Assembly: GCA_041691295.1 (NCBI GenBank)
Contig: JBEPVA010000087.1
Span: 1-15,347, forward strand
Direction: 5' to 3'
DNA: 15,347 bases
From: DATEHG01 sp041691295
GTDB taxonomy: Bacteria; Gemmatimonadota; Gemmatimonadetes; Gemmatimonadales; GWC2-71-9
The translations under genes and the position numbers were made by a program. Positions within the stretch are counted from its first letter, which is position 1. Every line of letters starts with the position of its first letter. Positions 7,524 through 13,444 of the stretch are shown here, one piece after another. The notes below the pieces were generated by a model, which did not search any database, was not told the DNA's origin, and was given only the letters and a program-made list of their open reading frames with translations.

Positions 7524-8600
7524 TTATGCCGTTGCCAGCATGGGCATGGGGTGAGCCGCCAGCGCCTTCTGCACCACGGCCACCAGCCCTGCCGCATCCC
7601 GCAGCGCGTTGTGCGCCGGGATCCGCAGTTGCGCGTTGATGTAGTCCCGGCCGACTTCATTGTCCGTGGCGGGGCCGGTCAGCACCGTGACTTCGAGCCC
7701 GAAGTTCTTGCGCATCAGCTCGACCGAGCCCCAGCATCCCACCGGATCGGGCGCCGCCATGACCCAGGCGCCGGCCACGGCGGTCAGTTCTTCATCGTTG
7801 AGAATGTCCTGCACCCCATATTCGCCCAGAATTCCGTCTCCCAGTTCGGCCACGATCACGTCGGGCCGGGATTGGGCCAGCCGATTGAAGATTCCCTTGG
7901 CGGTGGTGACGGTCACTCCGGCATGCGTGGTCGCGATCCCGACGTCATTGAAGGTCAGCACCGCGACGGCGCCGGCATCGAGCATCGACAGGCTGTCCCG
8001 CATCAGCGACACGCCGGTCAGCTTGGCCGCGGCCACCCGCTGCCCAGCCCGGGCCAGGCCACGCACCAGTTCGGTGGCCGCCACGGTCTTACCGGCATTC
8101 ATGCAGGTGCCCGCGATGTAAACCACCGGCACGCTGGTCTCCAGCGTGGTGGCGCCGGGTATCGAGTTGTCCCGGATATGCGCCGGCCGGCCGATCCGGT
8201 CGCCCAGCTCGGGAAAGCTCAGCACCGCACCGAGCACTTCAGCCTTGAACGGCTGGCCGATTTCGGGATTGGCGCTGGTACACTGGCCCAGGATGCCGCC
8301 GAGGTTGAGGACTTCGATCGTGTCTCCGACCGCCACGTGCGCCGGCACCACGCCGGCGTAGCCCCGCAGCGCGCGGCGGCAGCCCAGCGTGCCGGCGAGC
8401 ACATCACCCGCCCGGAGCGAGACCATCCGGCCACTCAGATCCTCGACGGTGTTGTAGCTCGATTTGTCGTGCAGGATCCTGACCGCCAGGATGTACCCTT
8501 CAGCGGCGGTGATCTCGTCGCCCACGATCACCTCGGTGGTGAGGTGAGCATTCTTGGTCGACGACGAAATCCGGTCGAGCCGGACGCGAGATGTAAGCAT
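7524..8600 (-). CDS. P-loop NTPase-fold protein of unknown function in the arginine operon
   Basis: A 358-residue soluble protein with no signal peptide. Residues about 20-130 look beta-rich and Gly-rich (RAGDVLAGTLG, VLNLGGILGQ). From about 157 on, VVYIAGTCMNAGKTVAATEL (158-177) is a P-loop with the spacing of dethiobiotin synthetase GTDTxVGKT, and PDVIVAELGDGILGEYG (246-262) looks like the acidic second motif of this fold. The C-terminal half recalls DUF1611/BioD-like proteins; the N-terminal half does not match the usual DUF1611 Rossmann region. ATG is preceded by GGAGG at six bases. It sits between argG and argC in place of the GNAT acyltransferase expected in related clusters, so a role in making N-acylglutamate, or in regulating the pathway, is possible but unproven. 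Confidence 0.8.
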   Translation of the reverse strand: MLTSRVRLDRISSSTKNAHLTTEVIVGDEITAAEGYILAVRILHDKSSYNTVEDLSGRMVSLRAGDVLAGTLGCRRALRGYAGVVPAHVAVGDTIEVLNLGGILGQCTSANPEIGQPFKAEVLGAVLSFPELGDRIGRPAHIRDNSIPGATTLETSVPVVYIAGTCMNAGKTVAATELVRGLARAGQRVAAAKLTGVSLMRDSLSMLDAGAVAVLTFNDVGIATTHAGVTVTTAKGIFNRLAQSRPDVIVAELGDGILGEYGVQDILNDEELTAVAGAWVMAAPDPVGCWGSVELMRKNFGLEVTVLTGPATDNEVGRDYINAQLRIPAHNALRDAAGLVAVVQKALAAHPMPMLATA

Positions 8601-8703
8601 GGTGAACCTCCGTGAATCGTTGAGCTACGAACCTGAGTAAGCGGTACGCGGTGAGGAGTGAGCGGGGAAAGCCCCACCCCGCTCACCCCTTACGGCTCAC
8701 CTC
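8601..8703. repeat. Palindromic spacer between argG and the P-loop gene
   Basis: GTGAGCGGGG (8658-8667) pairs perfectly with CCCCGCTCAC (8677-8686) around a nine-base loop, and weaker pairing continues outward. The right side is built of 7-nt words (CGCTCAC, CCCTTAC, GGCTCAC, CTCTTAC) and runs into the argG stop codon (TAA on the minus strand, 8704-8706). There is no T run after the stem in either direction, so it is not a standard intrinsic terminator. The P-loop gene's GGAGG lies at the far end of the gap. It could attenuate or stabilise the message between argG and the rest. Confidence 0.8.
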
Positions 8704-9900
8704 TTACCGGCCGGCTTTCCCGGCTCTCTCCGCCAGCAGACTCGGGATTGCCGCCAGCCGGCCGAAGGCCCTGGCCTCTTCACCGGTCCACAGCCGGTTT
8801 TCTTCACCGTAGGTGGCCACGCTGCGGTCCATCATGGAAAACGGGCTGCGGGTGCCGAGCACGTGGAACCGCCCGGGAGCCAGGCGGACCCGGGTGTCAC
8901 CCTTGACCCGCTGCTGTGAACTGGTGATCAGCGCCTCGATGTCGCGGAGCGCCGGATCGAAATACTGACCCTCGTGCAGCCGGTCGCCGTAGAACTGGCC
9001 GACCTGGTCCTTCCAGAAGACCTGCCACTTGGTGAGCACCAGCTTCTCGAGCTCACGGTGCGCCGCGATCAGCAGCAGGGCGGCGGCCGCTTCGAACCAG
9101 ACCCGGCACTTGATGCACAGGGCCGTTTCGCCGACGTGGATGCCGCGGCCGAAACCATATTCGTCGCCCAGATCACCAAGGCGCTGGATCAGTGCGGGAC
9201 CGCCGGCCGGTGCCCCATCCAGCGAAACCGGCAGCCCGTTGTCCCAGCCGATCACGATCTCCCGTGGAGCGGGTGCGTTGGCCGGTGGCTCGATCAGTTC
9301 GTCGGGCGGGCCGGCCCAGGTGTCGTGGGTCCAGCCGCCACCCCAGGTGGTGCCCCAGAGGCCCTTGTTGATGGAAAAGGCGCCGGCCTTGGGCGGGACC
9401 GGAAGGTCGCGCTCCTTGAGGTAGGCAATGGCCTGCTCACGCTGGAGCCCGGCCTCCCGAATCGGGGTGATGACCTCGAATTCCGGCGCCAGCACCCGGA
9501 AGGCGACATCGAACCGGACCTGGTCATTGCCGGCCCCGGTCGAACCGTGAGCCACCGCGCTGACCCCCAGCTGCCGGGCTACCTCGATCACCGAAATGGC
9601 CTGCTGCATCCGTTCGGCCGCGACCGAGAGCGGATAGACATCGCCGCGCAGCACGTTGGCCTGGATCAGGTAACGCACGAATCGGTCGTAGACCTCCTGT
9701 CGGGCGTCCACCGTCCGGTGACTGGCCGCGCCGACCGCCCGGGCCTGATGCCCGATGGCCAGCCGGTCGGCATCGGAGGCGCCCCCGGTATCGACATGGA
9801 CTGTATGCACCGTCCACCCCTCCTCAGTGAGGAAGGGGACACAGTAGGAGGTATCGAGGCCGCCGGAAAAGGCCAGCACCAGGCTGCGTGTATTTTGCAT
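8704..9900 (-). CDS. argG: Argininosuccinate synthase
   Basis: A 398-residue ATP-dependent ligase joining citrulline and aspartate. The N-type ATP pyrophosphatase P-loop is FSGGLDTS (11-18), and AHGSTGAGNDQVRFD (117-131) is the citrulline/aspartate-binding motif (GKGND in most members). The C-terminal region LEKLVLTKWQVFWKDQVGQFYGDRLHEGQYFDP fits the form found in Bacteroidota-like clusters. In the segment usually reading GIKGRVGFEA, three conserved Gly are Cys262, Cys265 and Trp268, each one G-to-T change from Gly. It is the first gene of the operon: a promoter and candidate ARG box lie directly upstream, and no Shine-Dalgarno sequence precedes the ATG. Confidence 0.94.
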   Translation of the reverse strand: MQNTRSLVLAFSGGLDTSYCVPFLTEEGWTVHTVHVDTGGASDADRLAIGHQARAVGAASHRTVDARQEVYDRFVRYLIQANVLRGDVYPLSVAAERMQQAISVIEVARQLGVSAVAHGSTGAGNDQVRFDVAFRVLAPEFEVITPIREAGLQREQAIAYLKERDLPVPPKAGAFSINKGLWGTTWGGGWTHDTWAGPPDELIEPPANAPAPREIVIGWDNGLPVSLDGAPAGGPALIQRLGDLGDEYGFGRGIHVGETALCIKCRVWFEAAAALLLIAAHRELEKLVLTKWQVFWKDQVGQFYGDRLHEGQYFDPALRDIEALITSSQQRVKGDTRVRLAPGRFHVLGTRSPFSMMDRSVATYGEENRLWTGEEARAFGRLAAIPSLLAERAGKAGR

Positions 9901-9915
9901 AATGCATAAGTATGC
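9896..9915. promoter_or_regulatory. Candidate ArgR operator (ARG box) at the argG start
   Basis: TGCATAATGCATAAGTATGC on the plus strand contains two overlapping palindromes: TGCAT-A-ATGCA (9896-9906) and GCATA-AG-TATGC (9904-9915). It is an A/T-rich island in GC-rich DNA. ArgR boxes are weak A/T-rich palindromes of about 18 bp with TGMAT-type half sites, often paired. The site covers the predicted -10 element and the argG ATG, where a bound repressor would block transcription. The operon encodes ArgR itself, which makes feedback control likely. Binding is inferred. Confidence 0.65.
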
Positions 9916-9937
9916 TGTTCGGGGACGCTGCTCGCAA
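9909..9937 (-). promoter_or_regulatory. Predicted argG operon promoter
   Basis: Reading the minus strand, TTGCGA (9937-9932) and CATACT (9914-9909) are separated by exactly 17 bases and match four of six positions each of the -35 and -10 consensus. Transcription would begin around 9902-9900, at or next to the argG ATG (9900). This would give a leaderless message, consistent with the absence of a ribosome binding site. Prediction only. Confidence 0.55.
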
Positions 9938-10044
9938 GTGCTTCCTCGACAGACCCTCTGATGCTGGGGCAGGCGTGGTCCTTGCTGTACTATTTCAGGT
10001 CATTTGCCACCCCGCCTACCCCTACACAACTTGGGAGAATCCCG

Positions 10045-10515
10045 ATGTCGATGCACCATCTGCGGCGAGCCGTCCGTGCCCTCGGGCTCGTGGCCGCCGT
10101 GACCGTCCTGCTTGGCACCCTGCCCCGCCCGCTCAAGGCGCAGGATGTCATGACCACGGTATCGGACAAGCACATGGAGGGGATTCTGAGCGGCATGGGC
10201 CTCGACTTCACCAAGCTCAAGGATCACAGCTGGAAGTTCGACCTGGGGGGGTACAAGGTCATCCTGTTCCTGGAGAACGACAACACCGACGCTCAGCTCT
10301 ACATCGGGTTCAGCGACAAGACGGTAACCGCCAAGCGGATGAATGAATGGAACAAGGCCAAGCGGTTTTCCAGGGCCTATGCCGATGACGATGAGAACCC
10401 GGTGCTCGAGACCGACCTCGACTTTGCCGGTGGCGTCACCGACGATGGACTCAAGGCCTGGATCAAGCTGTATCGCGGGCTGGTCACCAGCTACGTGAAG
10501 TTCATCAACGAGTAG
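10045..10515 (+). CDS. Exported YbjN-domain protein
   Basis: A 156-residue protein. Residues 1-33 form a Sec-type signal peptide (basic start, hydrophobic LGLVAAVTVLLGTL, cleavage near LKAQD). The mature part has the fold signature of YbjN/type III-chaperone-like domains: LYIGFSDKTVTAKRMNEWNKAKRFSRAY followed by a DLDFAGGV segment. Family members are poorly understood; some are linked to stress or motility in enterobacteria, and no specific role can be claimed. The start was chosen because GGGAGA lies about seven bases before this ATG and the signal peptide begins here; in-frame ATG 9961 would add 28 unlike residues. It is divergent from argG and ends in its own terminator, so it is probably monocistronic. 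Confidence 0.82.
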   Translation: MSMHHLRRAVRALGLVAAVTVLLGTLPRPLKAQDVMTTVSDKHMEGILSGMGLDFTKLKDHSWKFDLGGYKVILFLENDNTDAQLYIGFSDKTVTAKRMNEWNKAKRFSRAYADDDENPVLETDLDFAGGVTDDGLKAWIKLYRGLVTSYVKFINE

Positions 10516-10537
10516 CCCCCATTTCCGGTTGACCTGA

Positions 10538-10570
10538 CAGGCCACCCTCCGGGGTGGCCTGTTTTCATTT
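10538..10570 (+). terminator. Rho-independent terminator after the YbjN-like gene
   Basis: CAGGCCACCC (10538-10547) and GGGTGGCCTG (10552-10561) form a perfect 10-bp GC-rich stem with a stable TCCG tetraloop, followed by TTTTCATTT. It lies 23 bases after the stop codon. This is the clearest intrinsic terminator in the window. Confidence 0.92.
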
Positions 10571-10689
10571 CAGGCGTACCTTTCCGCGCCCATATGTGAA
10601 ACCCAGAGGCACGGTGGATTGGCAGCCTGCTCATGGCCGAAAGACCCTGCCGGGTTGCGGCCAGAACGGACTTCCACTGATTGGCGGAG

Positions 10690-10710
10690 CCCTCTGTGTC
10701 TCCGTGCTTC
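10690..10710. repeat. Dispersed arm of the 8-nt-word repeat
   Basis: CCCTCTGTGTCTCCGTGCTT matches the arm at 7506-7525 with two transitions. It lies in the 159-base gap between the terminator and the next gene, and ends about 20 bases before that gene's ATG. No matching inverted arm was seen close by. Apart from this word and an AAGG at 10719-10722, the gap shows nothing. Confidence 0.65.
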
Positions 10711-10729
10711 TATCGCCCAAGGCTGACCC

Positions 10730-10927
10730 ATGAGCACGCCTGACGCACTTCCCGTCTCGCTGAGCGTCGACGAGGAGCACGGCGGCTTCTTCGGCCGCTG
10801 GTACTGCCAGCTGTGTGATGCGGCCGGCATCGATGACGAGCCCTGCCCCAACGAGGAGTCCGCCCTGGTGGCGGCCCGGACCAGCTTCATCCGCAATCAC
10901 TCCAAACATGCCAGGGCCCGGTCGTAA
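10730..10927 (+). CDS. Small Cys/His protein, unknown function
   Basis: A 65-residue acidic-then-basic protein. WYCQLC (25-30), a third Cys in EPCPNEE (about 39), and HSKH near the C-terminus (FIRNHSKHARARS) could form a small zinc-binding knuckle, but the pattern is not one I can assign to a family. AAGG lies seven bases before the ATG, and its composition matches the neighbouring coding DNA, so it is probably real. The TAA stop is the first part of a GAGAC-type word repeat that fills the start of the next gap. No function is proposed. Confidence 0.6.
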   Translation: MSTPDALPVSLSVDEEHGGFFGRWYCQLCDAAGIDDEPCPNEESALVAARTSFIRNHSKHARARS

Positions 10928-11046
10928 GAGAGACAAGAGACGAGAGACAAAAACAGCGAGAATCCGACGCGGAAGTCCCCGCCGATCCGGAGTTCGAATC
11001 CCGTGCGGTTGCCACCAGCGACTAACGACCAGCGACCAATGACCCC
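10928..11046. repeat. Gap with two word-repeat tracts
   Basis: The tract GAGAGACAAGAGACGAGAGA starts directly after the preceding stop codon (TAA at 10925-10927). At the other end, 11019-11046 consists of 7-nt words of the CGACCAA type (CGACTAA, CGACCAG, CGACCAA, TGACCCC) ending exactly at the ATG of the next gene, which has no Shine-Dalgarno sequence. Between them, 10990-11015 contains GAGTTCGAATCCCGTG, which resembles a tRNA T-arm but lacks proper stems. No gene is supported. Confidence 0.65.
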
Positions 11047-11661
11047 ATGAAATACCTCCTCACCCTCCTGCTGGCCTGGGGCAGCATGGTGGCCGTTGCC
11101 TTCTGGCTCGGGTCCCGCTTCGAGTGGCCCGCCGTCCTTCTGATCTGGTCTGCCGCCGCTGCAATCCTGTGCGGATTCGGCGCGTTGCTCCTGTCACGCC
11201 AACCGGTCGGCCTCGCGACCGTCTCCGGTCAGTTTGGCGCCAGCCTGCTGCGCTGGGGATTCCAAATCAGTCGGGGCCAGTTGCCGGTGGCGTTGGCGGT
11301 ATCATGGCTGGTCTGGGCCATCCTCGGAATTGGGGTCATCGCGGCGGCTACCTCGCCCGACCCCGCCACCCAGGTCATGATCGCGGCCTGGGTGCTCGAC
11401 GGATTTGCCCTGCTCTACCTTATCGGCCTGCTGATCCTGGCCCGCCAGGCACCCCGCGCGTTGCCCAAGGCGGTCTTTGCCCCGATGCTCGCCCTGGTCA
11501 TGATGCTCGCTGGCAGCGCACTACTCTGGCTCGGCCACTCCGAGTCCTCCCGGCATGCCGCACTGCTGCTCGCTGCCGGCCCGCAGCCGGTTCTCGGGGT
11601 GGCCTACACGGTGTTCATGGGTATGATGATGGTGGCGGGACGCAAGGGAGGCTTCCGGTGA
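11047..11661 (+). CDS. Multipass membrane protein, unknown function
   Basis: A 204-residue very hydrophobic protein with about six predicted membrane segments (approx. 3-22, 27-49, 81-101, 112-132, 142-162 and 172-195) and short polar loops, placing it in the inner membrane. No family motif is recognised. The ATG follows the CGACC-type word repeat without a ribosome binding site, so a weak or leaderless start is possible. Its stop overlaps the next gene's GTG (GTGA, 11658-11661), suggesting the two are cotranslated. It may be the first gene of a four-gene unit ending with the GNAT. Confidence 0.78.
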   Translation: MKYLLTLLLAWGSMVAVAFWLGSRFEWPAVLLIWSAAAAILCGFGALLLSRQPVGLATVSGQFGASLLRWGFQISRGQLPVALAVSWLVWAILGIGVIAAATSPDPATQVMIAAWVLDGFALLYLIGLLILARQAPRALPKAVFAPMLALVMMLAGSALLWLGHSESSRHAALLLAAGPQPVLGVAYTVFMGMMMVAGRKGGFR

Positions 11662-12065
11662 TCCTCGATCCCCTGCCTCAGCCGCCACCGGTGCCTGACG
11701 GCAACAAGATCGCAAAAGAGTCGGAAGCCAGGTCCAACGCCGAGATCCAGGCTGCCAATGAGAAGGTGGCCGGGAAGCGCGCGCCGCCAATCGTGCCGAC
11801 GCACCAGCCGACGGACGGTTACACGGTCGAACTCGACTGGCGCGGCGAATCGGCCTACTACATCGAGACCGATCGGAAACTCTGGCTCTTCTGCGCCTAC
11901 TGGGGCCACATTGGCAGCGTCGAACATATCAATGCGGTTTGGGAATACATCGACGGTCGACGGCTGCCACTCACCCAGGAAGAGCGGCTGGAGACGCTCC
12001 GCCGAGTGCTGGAATATATCAAGACGCGAGAGAGCTTCCGCATGAGGGCCAGGGAGCTGGAGTGA
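11658..12065 (+). CDS. Conserved-looking hypothetical protein, 135 residues
   Basis: It starts with GTG overlapping the membrane-protein stop by four bases. Residues 1-50 are Pro- and Ala-rich with a Lys/Glu helix; from about 52 on there is a compact domain with many aromatics (YTVELDWRGESAYYIE, LWLFCAYWGHIGS, INAVWEYIDG) and a final helix (LTQEERLETLRRVLEYIKTRES). No signal peptide or membrane segment is visible. I do not recognise the family. The aromatic-rich pattern suggests a small alpha+beta domain. The TGA stop (12063-12065) overlaps the first unit of a GAGACGA tandem repeat. Confidence 0.72.
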   Translation: MILDPLPQPPPVPDGNKIAKESEARSNAEIQAANEKVAGKRAPPIVPTHQPTDGYTVELDWRGESAYYIETDRKLWLFCAYWGHIGSVEHINAVWEYIDGRRLPLTQEERLETLRRVLEYIKTRESFRMRARELE

Positions 12066-12088
12066 GACGAGAGACGAGAGACGAGAGG
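12064..12088 (+). repeat. Heptanucleotide tandem repeat supplying a ribosome binding site
   Basis: Three perfect copies of GAGACGA (12064-12070, 12071-12077, 12078-12084) are followed by GAGG. The first copy overlaps the stop codon of the upstream gene, and the terminal AGAGGTG (12084-12090) lies about five bases before the ATG at 12096, so the repeat fills the whole gap and also provides the Shine-Dalgarno-like sequence. Confidence 0.85.
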
Positions 12089-12095
12089 TGAACAT

Positions 12096-12638
12096 ATGAT
12101 CCGCAATCACCCGAAACGCGGTACCCGGAACCTGTTCCTCACACTGGCATTGATCACGGTGAGCTGCAGTCCATCCGGGGAAGCATCGGACCATCCCATG
12201 ACCTTTGAACTGGCAGTCGTCCCGCGAGATCCCGACTCGACCATGGCAACCCGTCAGCTGCCCGGCGGCTCCGGTCCGGTCATGGTCGTCGAGCCGCCGC
12301 TGCTCAGCGGCGCGGACCTGCTCAAGGTCCGGGCCGTCAGCCAGAGTAAATGGTACGTCTTGAGTGGCTCTCACAGCACTACGACCATCGTGTTGACGCT
12401 CAAGCCGGATGCCGCCATTCGCCTGGCGGCAGCGCTCGACCGGGCGGTGGCGCTGGCGGACAACCTGGCCCTGGTGGTCGATGGACAGGTGATTGGAGTC
12501 ATGGGTGGTCAGCTCCAGCAGGGTCTCGATCAGAACCAGCTCTCGATCGACGCCGCGTTCTTCTCCACTGGGACTCAGGCCGGGCGGAAGGCCGATGCCA
12601 AGGCACTGGCTCGCCAGATCCAGGCCAGCATTCCGTGA
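12096..12638 (+). CDS. Exported SecDF-P1-head-like protein, probable lipoprotein
   Basis: A 180-residue protein. The N-terminus has Lys/Arg, a hydrophobic stretch (LFLTLALITVS) and Cys24, a plausible though imperfect lipobox (TVSC). The mature part resembles the P1 head subdomain of SecD: VVEPPLLSGADLLKVRA, a WYVLSG...IVLTLKPDAAIRLAAAL strand-helix unit, then LALVVDGQVIGV and a C-terminal helix with KADAKALARQI. SecD itself is much larger and multipass, so this is a stand-alone domain, probably periplasmic. Role unknown; protein-export or envelope functions are guesses. The start is supported by the repeat-derived AGAGGTG. Its TGA overlaps the GNAT GTG by four bases. Confidence 0.76.
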   Translation: MIRNHPKRGTRNLFLTLALITVSCSPSGEASDHPMTFELAVVPRDPDSTMATRQLPGGSGPVMVVEPPLLSGADLLKVRAVSQSKWYVLSGSHSTTTIVLTLKPDAAIRLAAALDRAVALADNLALVVDGQVIGVMGGQLQQGLDQNQLSIDAAFFSTGTQAGRKADAKALARQIQASIP

Positions 12639-13084
12639 TTAGCGCGCACCCCAGCGCCGGCGTCTACCTCCTCGCGCCCGAACATGCCGTGGCCATTCAA
12701 CGGCTGGCGGCGGATCCGGCGATCGCCGAGACGACGCGCATTCCCCACCCCTACCCGCCTGATGGTGCCCGCCAGTTCATCGGGAAGTCACGGGCGGAGC
12801 GCGAAGCCGGCACCGCCTTCGTCTTTGCGGTGGTGGACAATGCCGATCTGGTGGGAGTTGTTGGGCTGCATGGAGTGGAGCTGCGAACGGCGCGGGAACT
12901 GGGATTCTGGATCGGCCGCCCGTACTGGGGAAAGGGCTTCGGAACATTGGCAGCGAACCTGGTGCTGCAATTTGCCTTTCACTCGCTGCGTCTCGACGAA
13001 GTCCGATCCGCCGCACTGGAGAACAATGCCGCTGCTCGGCGGGTCCTGGTAAAGGTTGGCTTCCGGTTCCAGATGCTGGAGTGA
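12635..13084 (+). CDS. GNAT-family acetyltransferase (RimJ/RimL-like), short C-terminus
   Basis: A 149-residue GNAT. It has a RimJ-type N-terminus (LLAPEHAVAIQRLAADPAIAETTRIPHPY), the acetyl-CoA pyrophosphate loop in WGKGFGT, and the ENNAAARRVLVKVGFR motif near the end. RimJ/RimL-like enzymes usually continue 20-30 residues past GF(R/K) with further strands; here a TGA follows after only RFQMLE. An open frame continues beyond that stop. The GTG start overlaps the preceding stop (GTGA). The substrate cannot be predicted; protein N-termini or small antibiotics are typical for the family. It is on the opposite strand from the arginine operon and not evidently part of it. Confidence 0.82.
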   Translation: MISAHPSAGVYLLAPEHAVAIQRLAADPAIAETTRIPHPYPPDGARQFIGKSRAEREAGTAFVFAVVDNADLVGVVGLHGVELRTARELGFWIGRPYWGKGFGTLAANLVLQFAFHSLRLDEVRSAALENNAAARRVLVKVGFRFQMLE

Positions 13085-13423
13085 CACCAGGATCCATCGC
13101 TCAAGCGGCCGGTCGAGCAACTGGCCACCCACGCCATAGACAAGGCGGGCTGGCTGGAGCGGCGCAAAGCCAGTGCGGTCGAGGACTTCCCCGCATCGCT
13201 GGCCACCATACTTGAGGTCGAGCTCGGGGCCGGCAATGAAATCGTGGAGTCGTCCAGGGATTGGCCGGACCCCGGCAGCCGGTTCATTCGGCTCCGGGAT
13301 CCTTTTCACATTGACCGCTCCGAGACGGGAGCTGGAGTCCTGTTCACCGAACACACCCAGCCGCACCACTGGCGGGCCGACTACAGCACGAGGCGTGAGC
13401 CGCGGCATATTCTGGCCAATTGA
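13085..13423 (+). pseudogene. Open frame with protein-like sequence but no standard start, after the GNAT stop
   Basis: In the GNAT frame, directly after its TGA, 112 codons remain open to a TGA at 13421-13423. The encoded sequence looks like real protein: PVEQLATHAIDKAGWLERRK, EDFPASLATILEVELGAGNE, then GSRFIRLRDPFHI and HHWRADY. The first ATG or GTG is a GTG at 13244, after half of the frame; the ATG at 13073 is followed by the TGA two codons later. It may be a gene that has lost its start (MLE-stop), the remains of a fusion to the GNAT, or a gene damaged by a base error. The antisense frames over this stretch look unlike protein. No family assigned. Confidence 0.5.
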
Positions 13424-13444
13424 TCGGGCCGGGAGCCAGAACCT

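Noticed and set aside
8651..8700. Intrinsic terminator after argG
   Set aside because: The stem is strong but there is no T run on either strand, and the following genes belong to the same pathway.
10985..11018. tRNA-like 3' end (GAGTTCGAATCCCGTG then GCCACCA)
   Set aside because: The T-stem has three mismatches out of five and no matching 5' acceptor strand or anticodon arm exists in the 119-base gap. At most it is a remnant; coincidence is likely.
12635..13084. The GNAT as the missing N-acylglutamate synthase of the arginine pathway
   Set aside because: It is RimJ/RimL-like, lies on the other strand 2.7 kb from argG in a different gene group, and has no visible ARG box. It cannot be excluded but nothing supports it.
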